NCBI RefSeq assembly: GCF_034480035.2
Contig: NZ_CP118753.2
Coordinates: 519,001-583,000, forward strand
Direction of reading: 5' to 3'
DNA length: 64,000 bases
Origin: Methanosphaera sp. ISO3-F5
GTDB lineage: Archaea; Methanobacteriota; Methanobacteria; Methanobacteriales; Methanobacteriaceae
This document shows, in pieces, positions 61,901 to 64,000 of the stretch. The number at the start of each line of letters is the position of its first letter. Position 1 is the stretch's first letter. A model generated the notes under the pieces. It was not told the origin of the DNA. It saw nothing but the letters and a program-made list of their open reading frames with translations, and made no database searches. A program made the position numbers and the translations under genes.

Positions 61901-63479
61901 AGTAGAACAAGGAACAAACATAAAATTCACAGCAGTAATATCAGACAACACAGAAAACTCAACAGAAACATACATAAACGGCGGATACGTACAATTCAAG
62001 CTAAACGGAATTACCCTTAAGAATGCAGATGGAACACCAGTACGTGTAAAAGTAGTGAATAACGAAGCAACTTACACTTATCATGTTCCACTAGGAACAA
62101 GTGCAATAAGCAGTAAGACTGGCTTACCTACAAACTACACTGTCACTGCAATATATGATAACAAGGCTTACTATGATGTAGTGAGAAATAATACAACTTA
62201 CCACGTTGAACCAAAAGCAGTAAAATTCATTTTCAATGAAGTAAGTGTCCAAAACGGAAAATTATCAGTGAAAGCTGATCTAAAAGATGTTGACGGAAAC
62301 TACGTTGTTGGAAAGAACACTATATGTGTAAAAATCAACGGAAAAACCTACAAGGAAAACGGTAAAACAAAATATTTCTCAGTACGTAACGGTAAAGTAA
62401 ACCTAACAGGTATCAACACTAATGGTAACAAAATTAAAAACTTAACATTAGTTTCAGGTAACCGTGAACCTTACCTAAACACACAAACGTCCCTAGATAA
62501 AATAGGAACATCAGTGAAAGTAGATAAAGTAATCGGAGTACGTGGAGATAAGATACAACTAAAAGCATATATCAATGACATAAATGGAAATCCAGTAACT
62601 GGTGGAAACATAGCATTCAAGATAAACGGAAAAACCGCTACAAAAGGACTGCTGTTCGGAACAAACGACACCACAGTCTACAAATTAAGCGTAAGAAATG
62701 GTATGGCATCCGTAACAGTAACAGCATCCAAACAATTACATGGAGCAGTTGTAATAACAGCATCCTACAGTGGATCAAACAAATACTTATCAAGCAAAGC
62801 AAACGCAGCAAAAATAAGTATAAAAATGAGAAAAGCAGTAATAAGTGTTAAAACAGTAGAAACAACTGAACAAGACACTAACATAAAATTCACAGCCACA
62901 CTCAAAGATACCACTAAAGGATCAAACAACAGCTACATAAACGGAGGATACGTCCAATTCAAAGTAAACGGAATAACCCTCAAGAATGCAAAAGGAACAC
63001 CAGTACGTGTAAAAGTAGTGAACAACAAGGCAACTTACACTTATCATGTTCCACTAGGAACAAGTGCAATAAGCAGTAAGACTGGCTTACCTACAAATCA
63101 CACTGTCACTGCAATATATGATAACAAGGCTTACTATGATGTAGTGAGAAATAATACAACTTACCATGTTGAACCAAAAGCAGTAAAATTCACATTCAAC
63201 CAGGTAAAAGTCCAAAACGGAAAATTATCAGTGAAAGCTGATCTAAAAGATGTTGACGGAAACTACGTGGTTGGAAAGAACACTGTAAGCATAAAAATCA
63301 ACGGAAAAACCTACAAAGAAAATGGTGAAGTAAAATTATTCTCAGTCAAAAATGGTAAAGTAAACTTATCAGGTATTAACACTAATGGTAACAAAGTCAA
63401 GGAATTAACTCTCGTTACAGGTAACAGAGAACCTTATCTTAGCACAAAAGCAACTACCAAAAAAATCGTAGTTGCATAA
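34953..63479 (+). CDS. Giant Asn/Thr-rich adhesin-like protein, about 9,508 aa
   Basis: A single uninterrupted frame of 28.5 kb. I start at the second ATG (MKIRNKKLLCFF) because GAGAGAG lies before it; an in-frame ATG at 34941 has no ribosome site. Signal peptide of about 26 residues ending IVAA, a charged linker, and a beta-helix-like stretch (about 105-290). Then a very long array of Ig-like beta domains, in which a unit opening (K/R)xPTxTxV..NNTxGNVTI alternates with one of the form VGxxVTIxGxLxDGxG. I count about 37 recurrences between 39858 and 61260, mean spacing near 594 bp. N-x-T/S sequons are extremely dense. The end is a duplicated module (period 963 bp) shared with the 1460-aa adhesin. 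No C-terminal membrane anchor. Inferred role: surface attachment. Confidence 0.93.
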   Translation: MKIRNKKLLCFFLVMFITLLCCCIVAANDNVANNTTTTQHKEVTVKTVQKDINKNNGETIKTTNTKTQSEDNTIEETDDQNEIEKENKTNAKAINKAKNTSTNTKSATSINGSYVLNGDITLSDGYSLTADFSLDGQGHTITYTGSGNLFTSNGYKVTLSNIVIRNVPGYVIYGGYGHNLTACEFYDCNGIYKFDGGLGNTVLITTTNCYFSGTKARAFDAQVTGGTTGNIFVAYTSIFENYVNPIFYCFNKGQFRGSNLIFGNTIATNAAYENKAEIQYQGSKPTVSVQKKAFDTNIVITAPDVHVNQTNNVNVRLTATMDDGTIVGIPHENVTIKVTYANGSIQNLNGITNMNGQVYLTSMNGDATVPVIAAKTGVVRVNVTFAGSHWIVDTSTGERLYHAATKSQTYNVVGIPTTTTLSLNDSNVDKGDKVKLTASIVNNDDTSVIVDEGSVTFYRGNTQIGTATVSNGVATLDYTTDTSGTFSIRAVYGSADNYNTSTSTVSSLTVRSSINMQSSIVFVNESRVVVQSRLTNENGNPINGGYLNITYRVKGLVATDNTKTHYSIVDDLVTVRNTTNSQGYANLTIDTRYAGHSNSYTYVEAGHYDVNFEGNSLYESTTSEVVFDKFSDVRVSFPSSINPNIVTDDNVNYIYYGNMGETFRFYALAQNTTSPYNNITRSTVRFWMEDGNVTKGEFYTATLSESYHLFNPYAWHINGTNTKLNVTLLEDNLYYASSTIYLEVKPKMNTTLHYEFVNTTYNDVTLRVKVANTSDAGQVVPGSVVIVKRDGTEIARGTTAADGFVNIKVPGMDVGSSPALELSYEGNVSHNGNTTNIPEGSVVIVNRDADVEVEDVITDYIKSTVTITANVIDATTGDDLTGSVTFKKDGTTIDSVTLVEGQASITYTIAANETVTITSVFNGDNYNEATGSTTVNGMLIPTVTSLGTISANVGKSVDITATVVNNTALVSEGNVPQGSVTFKYGDQVLGTVNVNNGQAKLENVVFNHTDNSRITATYNDALNIYNASESSSTDGTLIVSQGSAHIALQSEYSGYYGDQVTITVNVTDVNSGKNIADGSIIFNDGSNHEIQLNGNGQASYTYTIGDSSKVVITATLSNANYTTVQNSTNVSRIINDTTVTISNVPDTASVSESFTFKVRLNTTGNQAVSGRTIIVRVNGEEITGLSQTNENGEISVTYTPKNNTSIVINATFEGDKNYTASNAIDSSLTSDKINLIPTKVTLSISPTTGTVYSPITITIGLTNNTNTADKTVNGTVTVHIGTHTETVQISTDTPTKQITYIPENNSTLTIYAEYAGKEGVYASNRTADNEVEVDLIDTNLEITVPSKVNISESFRFNITLTNATGSNDKINGLADKINATVNNEKVTVYYDTDNQIYYAIYTPTSNTNDLVFNANFTGDNRYKAKQATAQTIDKENIGLISTVMSIIVPETVKVGTEFTFKINLTNSSGEAIPGQSISVKINNQTYSGELTYADGLYQGKYTPNNNSDITINASYAGTNVYNATDAFNDTLTSEHINLTGTSLGVQYPSTVNVSQSVVLVINLTDDYNNQLDTSNITVKVDHNEITTGRTVSADGKTLTVTIPTSKDDRLTIDVEYPGLNGVYNATSKRFTVDVVKIPTTTTVTTVNNTAGNVKINVSVKGDDGIDVTNGNITVIANGYTYSPVALNGAKEITISLTNLVTYGNFTISVQYSGNDTYDRSNAESISPIEVLPQNITFTVTANESVYVTEYVNITGILKDGFGNSIKNRQIRVTVINEAGSIYEENAITDDEGVYHISYPTSKIGTYNVTVLFGGMDGIESTTRQTNFTVNLIPTRTVVSVNNNLTGNFSISVNVTDNRKGHTDTRVETGRIKVVINNDETNPVYHNITGAESIIPLDIQTNATTNILVTYEANEMFNTSSADAFDVNARVKETYMSLTASQNTPYNKTITINGTIMCECGRGVPNADVILVFNGSYTHEPVKTDENGKFNFTIPASQIGNFEVNASFDGFYGMCYPSNATATFNVTKIITDTEVLIGDESSSDLRVLFKVYNETTPVNYGIVKLYVGETLIDEIDLSSSANLHDANGFVAKDYSEEYLRNKGITGGVTSVKAVYDENNYYLNSSDEYSGALGNANIKVTVNQTSIFVDGSVNITVNVTDHEGHPIRGTLTLNISGNTTTVQITNDDHGIYSIIYSNTASGEYNVTATLDSAIYSTVSNSTKFNITKIPTKTNVTIHNDSWANASIDVIVYDARTNTTISEGTLNVVVNTNPLSPVPITTTPTNIMIPTNYAGQFALTVTYPETPKYLSSIGVEDGTGNEVVINIHKHDANLTVTTNKATYSVGENVTISGYLYDVDTGLPIGGRQVSVVVKNSTNYAVIASFTPTTSPEGYFEINRTSTVAGTFIVNATFEGTTEAGISNINSVNNSTEFTINKIPTTTTVHTLNSTYGNITISVNVKGNDGLNITEGTLTIKFGNLDEFTAQITGNETVITLPSPGIGDYNLNVSYPGNTKYVESNNTESSVTSITVQKQTATITVTANPTNPTVGDTVKISGYVYDGINNQTNLINGVVNITFVDSNGNPETVTVEFNNSYFEYNRHTKYAGPINVTVAYINDTFINSTAKTSYTVSKIPTNTTVSIHNDTYGKVELAVTIADARNGNPVTSGKYNLSINGIVQNDLSYGQDNNWTNSTTFIVPVTTTSREINVTLNYTGDNTHESSTGKDENGVTPIVINSKNQTATLTINVNTTETYVGETINVNGTLIDGLRQVIDGKINLTFTNGTHTDIKEVNVTNGRFSYNRTVNMTGTVNVTASYLGNDHINPVNNTAQYTIDKLPTSVTITVVNNTVGNLTISVKVDETYHNLVLDEGNITIQYGNTIISDAKLNGTTTLFNITSTSQAPITIIVNFTGNLTHEFSTNNINTGLLERQTGNLTVSANDTVKVDQTLTINGTFLDGMGQAAQREITVYIYNSTGDLVKEIPTSITNEDGTFTVPYVPTKNGTYTVNASYIGGDIIAPITSEPYTFTVEKVNTRTNVTVLNTTAGNVTIKVKVTDEYGNNITSGRLNVTVDGTSDIKEFTNVDEYTLKLEGILTNGTHSVTVEYLGTDDKYNPSKANSTGTNQELTSIDVLVQQSSITIFKDAVKVYVGDNITIYGRLTDGMGNAIENAVVNLTFADMNGENPVKVYNVTGTGGWYYYHRTTEIDGTINVTVYYDGEENKIISSTNSITYDVEKIPTKVYINTLNETLGNVTIETWVTSQLNSSENVTDGTLTVYINNEPYQTLNMSTLTPNENGRYTITLDADYNDGENTVRVVYSGNYKYAGNEEHKTGRLHKDDVTINITLDKDSEFVNNNIKVNVSVTHNDNPVTSEINITILNSTGGIVNVISNNEYINNKVFTITNDTAGIYTIRVEYPGSVIYNALNATKTFTLNRLPTETLVDVVSNVINNVTISVKVNDIQNNEIVKTGQLSITVDGNQQEPVNVNNSGVTIIRLPTTGSSVLVTVRYIENNHYNGSLGLNSTSREEFTNITLSKQPTNITIEATPNETFIGTPITITGKLINPLGDVNNQNIYITINNTRYQTTTSADGSYTFTYDAQTSISNGNGTFTVTVDYDPNTNTVANASHNTTTIKVDKIPTNSSIEIINNTVGNITVNVKVVNATNGGSVTTGTVEFYDKDNNLIGSYPITKAENIIKLGNITTTGNIQVTAKYMENNMYLASDVKLDDDKTKSLENITVSNQTATILIDVQPTSVEIGQSVTINGTLKNGMLEDISGENIVVISIDNQNYTVNATNGKFSLVNITYTQGVKKVNATYLGSPTIGSVTSESKEFTVNLIPTKTVIGIVNTTVGSVVIKVNVTNNTGDIVTTGKLSVKVGNNVSRTVPVNSTGGITLIPLTEITSMDNVTVTVNYVANEVYNASAGVDVRTLSQLEPKQSVDINTTRHESIMDVHVLKSPVKIGENITIKGTLVIDNGTNVNNGTTGDNEIVQIWVGDVNVGNATVTDGKFEYNYTTRALTNNKTVRIVYNGTELVKPTEANVNFTVEKLPTITIINVLNNTAGNVTLNITVNDSFNNKEITYVDEDNNGNGYLYVYIGENLVLTEELDTSNIISLPSLTIPQPNVRVTVQFVPISDSVIYTGSQNSTTFDVITQNANITINATPNPASVGEVVTVTGKLVDGMNGNISNVRLSWTINGVTGIASGETTTDINGTYKFTYTPTREGEYEVNVTYAGGGSVGRTNGTITLQVNRIPTNTTVKVLNTTVENVTISVSVTDNTTNPITSGKFNVTVSNDTWTNTSTVNINGTSTIVNLNITRADSDYTVKVVYLGDDKYVNSTGIDSQERSEIPVHTVKQNATLTVRAEPQTAYVGRNVTITINLICGMGHGITDKVTLNITSESGNETIPNVQVIDGVAVYNRTSHLSGLVNVTVIYEGNETINPIKATANYTIIKIPTTTTHIGMVNNTLGNLTIEVRFADDMTGEAITSGSNFTIGREGFPEFIDTYNLDNDDADDRFNITSRGTIIVKVNEADFPTDQAVVGIVTFLGNGTYNTSWTYASDEVEKAPTSIELNLNETVYINQTVKFNVTVKDTQGNPIEAIVNITVGGVPFRTDETIPTNGSEFTFTKEEAENYDVVVTYPGSQLLSNATANKTVTVNRIPTNTIVTLLNSTVGNVTIKVTVNDTIYNKLLNNGTLVITGGAPCNVTLNGTETIIKLNVTNIIPINVYVRYNGTEYYQPSNGMDNITGTQFEVIDVTKQDATLTWTVTPNPNNVGNETRITGKLVDGLGNNVTDQTVSILVNNVTYIESIALNASGEFNVSYTGTTNGTYNITIVTSGSRLVNSLNETKTLVLNKINTTTLVSILNSTAGNVTIRVNVTDEFNRPVTSGNFTVNITVGKNVQEVPVTITGNTTDVLLPIDTSDDFKVNVTYLGSDKYNSSNGYDANTLTEKFTNITVGKQNVNLTVNADSEEVFYGSNNIIEGRLTNATGLPIAGVNVTITFNGEDAVNATTNDNGYYTYTRTTSINGNVTVNAYYAGNDKYNSTSNNDSYIVNRIPTNTTVSIVNNTVGNITIDVQVINANNPTVIITNGTVNVTVNNVTTQHNLTGPLTSIKLNITNCTTANVTVEYVGNNTYENSTGITRNTYGTDNPTEFTEITADKQNATLTIREGPNPVIVLNNVTYNGTLVDGLGNNITGQINITVKTIDGELIDNTTVTVNNGVYNWTRTSIRVGELNVTASYTGNETVNPINASAIYIVNLRPTVTLVNITNNTAGNVTIDVEVRDANGTILTEGNFTVKVQGHADATVQINGTVTPVNLNITTSTQYIAVSVIYNGNETYNTSIGIDMNKFLDEPSVNETVTNLTVELQTPTMTINPIANSSVGDTIKITGHIEDGMGNNITNRNITVRIGETELSNITDNNGNYTVYYTSTNNGTFTAIANYRGNNIVRSMTVNTTFNVTKLNTTTVVKVLNRTAGNVTIIVNVTDERGNPVDHGEFNITIDTNTPTNHIITQNITTVNLNVEENGTVQVNVTYLGDNQYESSKAKTYDDNEELVDFTEIEVIKQDVNLTVNVTAPTIPIGTLMVITGDLFNASGAGIANAYINLTFGESDSILVQTDSNGHYRHERVTSIAGDVEVKAYYNGSAKYNNKTANNNYTVYKLPTNTTVSIINNTAGNVYIDVIVWDMYHGGIRISNGTLNITVNNVTETVDFTTTNKTIKLNIFNDTTANVTVVYLGNNTYLNSTGLALDSWKTDNPTEFTEITADKQNATITLEVNATSVTVFDTIKFNGTLVDGLGNNIAGNVNITVTNGTDNYTHADVEVNNGIYELIRTTNLTGTVNVTVNYAGNDSVSPLNITKTYTVDKRETITLVQVVNDTKGNLTIDVVVKDAVTGEVLTSGINLIEVDITEGKYPHSINETGVTRITVPVSDNRQLVRITVDYLGNGTYKPSIGLNNATYTDEYNETFTSVTVKEHNSTLELKVTPSNSTVGTVYNISGYFKDVNGTAIEGVNLTVQVNNIIINDSAITGENGYFSVNYTSNHEGNYTVTVKFDGNDIINATSNTTTFNVNKIPTNTTVYIVNNTVGNVTLNVTVTDEEGHPINGTLNVTIGTTTRQVPIEDGEKIIDLNEYGIGIDSTEQITAKVVFTGNDTYINSTGIDARTLESDTPTEFTSITADKETAVINVDVNPENSTLGNTIGIFGSLNDTNNNAIKYADINITVRNSTNDIVYSVNVTTDRFGEYEYRNNTLPAGTYTVNASYYSENYNYTSAVKTFTINKINTTITANVQNNTAGNVTVRVLVTDETGINRITEGYVNITDSEGNLLGRASLDGTNGVVDIVLPSIVENKTVNLTVNYEGSAKYANSTSNTLKEVQITTRDANINVTPVNSMFGNTTVKVNLTDSTTGDALPNAPFNITDADGKVVGNGTTGNDGTSVVNVTVPVGEQTLTIVYPGNTTYTQNSEELSINVTQRESTINATVTNTTAGNVTVQVNVTDATTGKPVTSGNITITANGETVARVEFTNETGIVDVLTNITNSGDYEIVAIYEGNTNYTSSEDKGDDLNVNIGKRNATVTFNQPIVNNTFGNTTINVTVTDTITGEPIINGTVNVTDNDGNPIGNGTTDEEGNVIINITVPVNENNININYTGNATYNPSNITQTINVDPRNSTTVAEVTNYTAGNVTIKVNVTDSITGEPVTSGYVNITANGEVVGRIELNETNNGVVYVVTNITDSGDYELVANFEGNTNYTNSSYELGSTSIDKRNATVDYSVVNATLGNTTVNITVTDTVTGEPIVNGTVNITDVDGNIIGNGTTDENGTAIINIKVPINTTSIIVNYTGNITYNENVTTQRIDMLQRNSTTVANVTNYTAGNVTVSVNVTDTTTGAPVPNGPVEVYANGTLVGNGSVADGLATVVTNITSNGDYNISVKYLGNENYTDSSYLVGDTPIVGRESNITAEVTNNIYGNTTVNVTVVDPVTDEPIPNATVIVTLPNGTEVNGTTDENGTVVIPVDIPVGENTLNVTYPGNETYNATKTNITLTVGQRNSTTTASIANRTAGNVTVRVNITDMITGSPVTSGNITITANDETVARLEFNNETGIVDVLTNITEMGDYDIIAKFEGNTNYTGSEYDLGTETIYRQNATITLEVNTTSTTVFDTIKFNGTLVDGLGNKITGKVNITVTNGTDSYTHADVEVNNGYYELPRTTNITGTINVTVSYPGNNTINPLNITKTYNVEKRDTITLVQVINDTVGNLVIDVIVKDAVDNTTLTGVNSIHVTFDEGTVTEPINESGVTRIIVPVSDALQHTGIKVEYLGNGTYNPSTGLNNATYPDEEEPLRNIDLKQHNSTLTVTVTPQTERVGTVFNISGYFKDTNGTAINGATLIISINNTYYNDSVVTGQDGYYSVNYTSTVEGNYTVTVKYNSNGVVNSTLNTTTLRVDKVYTNTSVSIVNNTQGNVTLNVTITEVDGTPITSGTLNISVGNNTKEITFTNAENIISLKDLGLNINYTTSVNVSVVYVGSNVYVNSTGKTVGTEDEFNTIKADKEFANITVDIDPSEVLIEKEYDVSGKLTDINGNTIPDANINITVKNSTGIVYSLNVTANSNNGNYLYTNSTLPAGTYTVNVSFYNDNYEYTSKEVTLVVNKVNTTTEAFISNNTAGNVTVHVIVTDNKGREVSEGIVNITDETGKQLGTATLSTTNNGVVYIILPSIENNGTYTFIAKYEGTPKYNSSSDEESMKGTVIVSREASINIDSENTTFGNTTVKVNLTDSTTGDALPNAPFNITDADGKVVGNGTTGNDGTSIVNVTVPVGEQTLTIVYPGNETYNATNKTLTFTVQRRNSTTVANVTNYTAGNVTVSVNVTDTTTGAPVPNGPVEVYANGTLVGNGSVADGLATVVTNITSNGDYNISVKYLGNENYTDSSYLVGDTPITSRESNITVNIPNATVGNTTVNVTVVDPVTDEPIPNATVIVTLPNGTEVNGTTDENGTVVIPVDIPVGENTLNVTYPGNETYNATKTNITLTVGQRNSTTTAEIINYTAGNVTVSVNVTDTTTGAPVPNGPVEVYANGTLVGNGSVADGLATVVTNITSNGDYNISVKYLGNENYTDSSYLVGDTPITSRESNITVNIPNATVGNTTVNVTVVDPVTDEPIPNATVIVTLPNGTEVNGTTDENGTVVIPVDIPVGENTLNVTYPGNETYNATKTNITLTVGQRNSTTTAEITNYTAGNVTIPVNITDTTTGTPVPNGPVEVYANGTLVGNGTVKDGKTTVTTNITSKGTYDIVVKYLGNTNYTNSSYTIDEITVVDRESNITANIPNATVGNTTVNVTVVDPVTDEPIPNATVIVTLPNGTEVNGTTDENGTVVIPVDIPVGENTLNVTYPGNETYNGTKITVPVTVEPRESLTDANITNNTAKNTTVEVVVTDPVTNKPVPNGTVEVYINDTLVGSGEIINGTVTIPLDINETGNYDVEVIYLGNEDYNPSNKTIDDVEVVGRTSDITANITNNTLGNTTINITVTDPVTDEPISNATVIITLPNGTKVNATTDENGTVTTPVDLPRGDNNITVTYPGDDKYNSTNITIPVKVEPRNSTTTVEVLNNTAGNITVKVNVTDSTTNKPVPNGTVNIYVNNTLIGTGEVVNGSVTIPANITNIGTEEINVTYMGNDEYAPSSEEENVEIVPRETKLVAEEVNNTVANTTISVNITDSTTGKPITNAPIKIINNATVIAEGTTDDEGKVTIPVNLPAGNYTVDVVYEDNSPNKNTTQQIPITVNKHNTTITPTIKNNKVDNTTIEVKVTDNDTGKPVVNTLTEITLENGTKVQATTNDKGIATYNVKVPAGVNNLNIKVIETPYYNEAESNVKLDAQKENVLVKVEEVRGVIGDKLVLKAKVTDNNGNPVTGGNIAFKINGKTVTRGQLFGTNDTTPYKISVKDGVAQTELMANNELAKAENITASYSGSNTYNANKSDTVNMNIKMRTANINIETPELVEQGTNIKFTAVISDNTENSTETYINGGYVQFKLNGITLKNADGTPVRVKVVNNEATYTYHVPLGTSAISSKTGLPTNYTVTAIYDNKAYYDVVRNNTTYHVEPKAVKFIFNEVSVQNGKLSVKADLKDVDGNYVVGKNTICVKINGKTYKENGKTKYFSVRNGKVNLTGINTNGNKIKNLTLVSGNREPYLNTQTSLDKIGTSVKVDKVIGVRGDKIQLKAYINDINGNPVTGGNIAFKINGKTATKGLLFGTNDTTVYKLSVRNGMASVTVTASKQLHGAVVITASYSGSNKYLSSKANAAKISIKMRKAVISVKTVETTEQDTNIKFTATLKDTTKGSNNSYINGGYVQFKVNGITLKNAKGTPVRVKVVNNKATYTYHVPLGTSAISSKTGLPTNHTVTAIYDNKAYYDVVRNNTTYHVEPKAVKFTFNQVKVQNGKLSVKADLKDVDGNYVVGKNTVSIKINGKTYKENGEVKLFSVKNGKVNLSGINTNGNKVKELTLVTGNREPYLSTKATTKKIVVA
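54111..54306 (+). repeat. Dispersed near-identical copy (partner at 58214-58409)
   Basis: The 196 bp beginning TTCGGTAATACCACAG recur 4,103 bp downstream with three single-base differences that I could find. It encodes part of one Ig-like domain (SFTGDALPNAP-type region: STTGDALPNAPFNITDADG). Confidence 0.85.
58487..59607 (+). repeat. Two tandem 560-bp copies in the giant adhesin gene
   Basis: 58487-59046 and 59048-59607 (offset 561 bp, 187 codons) show no difference that I could find. Each unit encodes two Ig-like domains. Part of the same sequence recurs at 55509-55783 (identical to 58458-58732, 275 bp) and near 55857-56091 and 59931-60098. Confidence 0.9.
61550..63476 (+). repeat. Duplicated C-terminal module of the giant adhesin
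   Basis: Two copies of about 321 codons lie in tandem with a 963-bp offset (for example TACGTGTAAAAGTAGTGAA at 62041 and 63004). Each has GNPVTGGNIAFKINGKT, a GTSAISSKTGLPT segment and a DLKDVDGNYVVGKNT segment. Long blocks are almost identical in DNA. The first copy diverges most in its opening third. Confidence 0.88.
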
Positions 63480-63506
63480 TACACTAAACACATAAAATTA
63501 CAATAA

Positions 63507-63534
63507 TTTTTTTCCTTTCTTTTTATTTTTTTTT
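63507..63534 (+). terminator. T-run terminator after the giant adhesin gene
   Basis: Several T runs (T7, T5, T9) follow the stop within 60 bases, the usual archaeal terminator form. No other feature is seen before the next gene. Confidence 0.55.
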
Positions 63535-63618
63535 AACAAATATTAAACACCAAAATAAGAAACACCTAATTTTAATTAAAAAAAATTAATAATACACCTT
63601 AACCCCATAATATACTAT

Positions 63619-64000
63619 ATGAACATAGAAGAAACAATTTTTAAAAGACAATCATGCAGAACATATTCTCAAACACCCCTAGACGAAGAAACAATAGAAG
63701 AAATAAAAACCTTCATAAAACAAGCAAAACCACTAAACAAGAACATAAAATGGGATTATGATCTAGTAACAAGCAATGAAGTAAAATCATTACTAAGATG
63801 GGATGCACCACATTACCTTCTACTATTCTCAGAAGAAAAAGAAAACTACAAAGAAAACATAGGATTCATATTCCAACAATTAGACCTATACCTTCAATCA
63901 AGAAACATAGGATCATGCTGGCTGGGAATGGTAAGTCCAAACTCAAACTACAAAAACAAAAACCCCCAACAAAAATTTATCATAACAATATCCTTCGGAA
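63619..64000 (+). CDS. Nitroreductase-family protein (partial)
   Basis: The frame opens MNIEETIFKRQSCRTYSQTP, the FMN-binding Arg-rich N terminus of nitroreductase-like oxidoreductases (K-R-x-S-x-R-x-Y pattern), and continues to IGFIFQQLDLYLQSRNIGSCWLGM, the central helix segment before the flavin-contacting loop. It runs off the window after 127 codons. No ribosome site precedes the ATG, and a TATA-like ATAATATACTATA lies too close for a normal leader. Substrate unknown; archaeal members often lack a known function. Confidence 0.82.
   Translation, partial: MNIEETIFKRQSCRTYSQTPLDEETIEEIKTFIKQAKPLNKNIKWDYDLVTSNEVKSLLRWDAPHYLLLFSEEKENYKENIGFIFQQLDLYLQSRNIGSCWLGMVSPNSNYKNKNPQQKFIITISFG

Overview
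The window reads as chromosome of a host-associated methanogenic archaeon of the Methanobacteriales, most likely Methanosphaera and possibly Methanobrevibacter. The DNA is strongly AT-rich. The information-processing genes are archaeal (Orc1/Cdc6, aIF2-gamma, aIF5B, Rpo7/Spt4, L7Ae, EndA, RtcB with archease). Start regions carry archaeal Shine-Dalgarno sequences (GGTGAT, GGAGG). Two enormous Asn/Thr-rich secreted proteins match the adhesin-like proteins typical of gut Methanobacteriales. The species is inferred from gene content, not from a search. I saw no tRNA or rRNA gene, insertion sequence or CRISPR array.

Layout. 1-1540 (minus) is a CbiM-CbiN-CbiQ cobalt/nickel ECF uptake operon cut by the window edge. 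1894-3504 is an unrecognised protein. 3694-9684 (minus) is a tight six-gene operon, hisS-hisI-PIN/ATPase/KH-sugar isomerase-endA-trpS. 9983-14490 holds aroE, a two-domain glycosyltransferase, an M50 protease and a membrane protein. 14554-18285 (minus) runs archease-rtcB-MTA/MTI phosphorylase-nadA. 18286-18952 holds 20-22 bp phased repeats and two tiny ORFs beside cdc6. 18953-20939 (minus) is a UbiA-type lipid prenyltransferase followed by cdc6. 21142-25524 is a 1460-residue adhesin-like protein. 25913-34214 (plus) is the conserved translation/transcription cluster rpl7ae-rps28e-rpl24e-ndk-infB-rps6e-eif2g-PIN-ppa-rpoE-spt4-dephospho-CoA kinase-rps24e-rps27ae. 34215-34940 is an AT-rich regulatory gap. 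34953-63479 is a single gene of about 9,500 codons for a giant repeat adhesin. A nitroreductase-family gene runs off the end.

How the genes fit together. The endonuclease (EndA) and the ligase with its activator (RtcB, archease) needed for archaeal tRNA splicing lie within 13.5 kb. The ribosomal cluster couples ribosomal proteins, initiation factors, RNA polymerase subunits and nucleotide/CoA housekeeping. The two adhesins share a homologous C-terminal module and are probably surface proteins for host or microbial contact.

Most notable observations: (1) the PIN-domain gene after eif2g is split by a -1 frameshift exactly at a canonical slippery heptamer, A AAT TTT, followed by TGA; (2) the giant adhesin contains two tandem copies of 560 bp that look identical, plus dispersed copies, so it is probably recombinationally unstable; (3) phased iteron-like repeats next to cdc6 are candidate origin elements; (4) there are several perfect dyads upstream of the adhesin, transporter and L7Ae genes.
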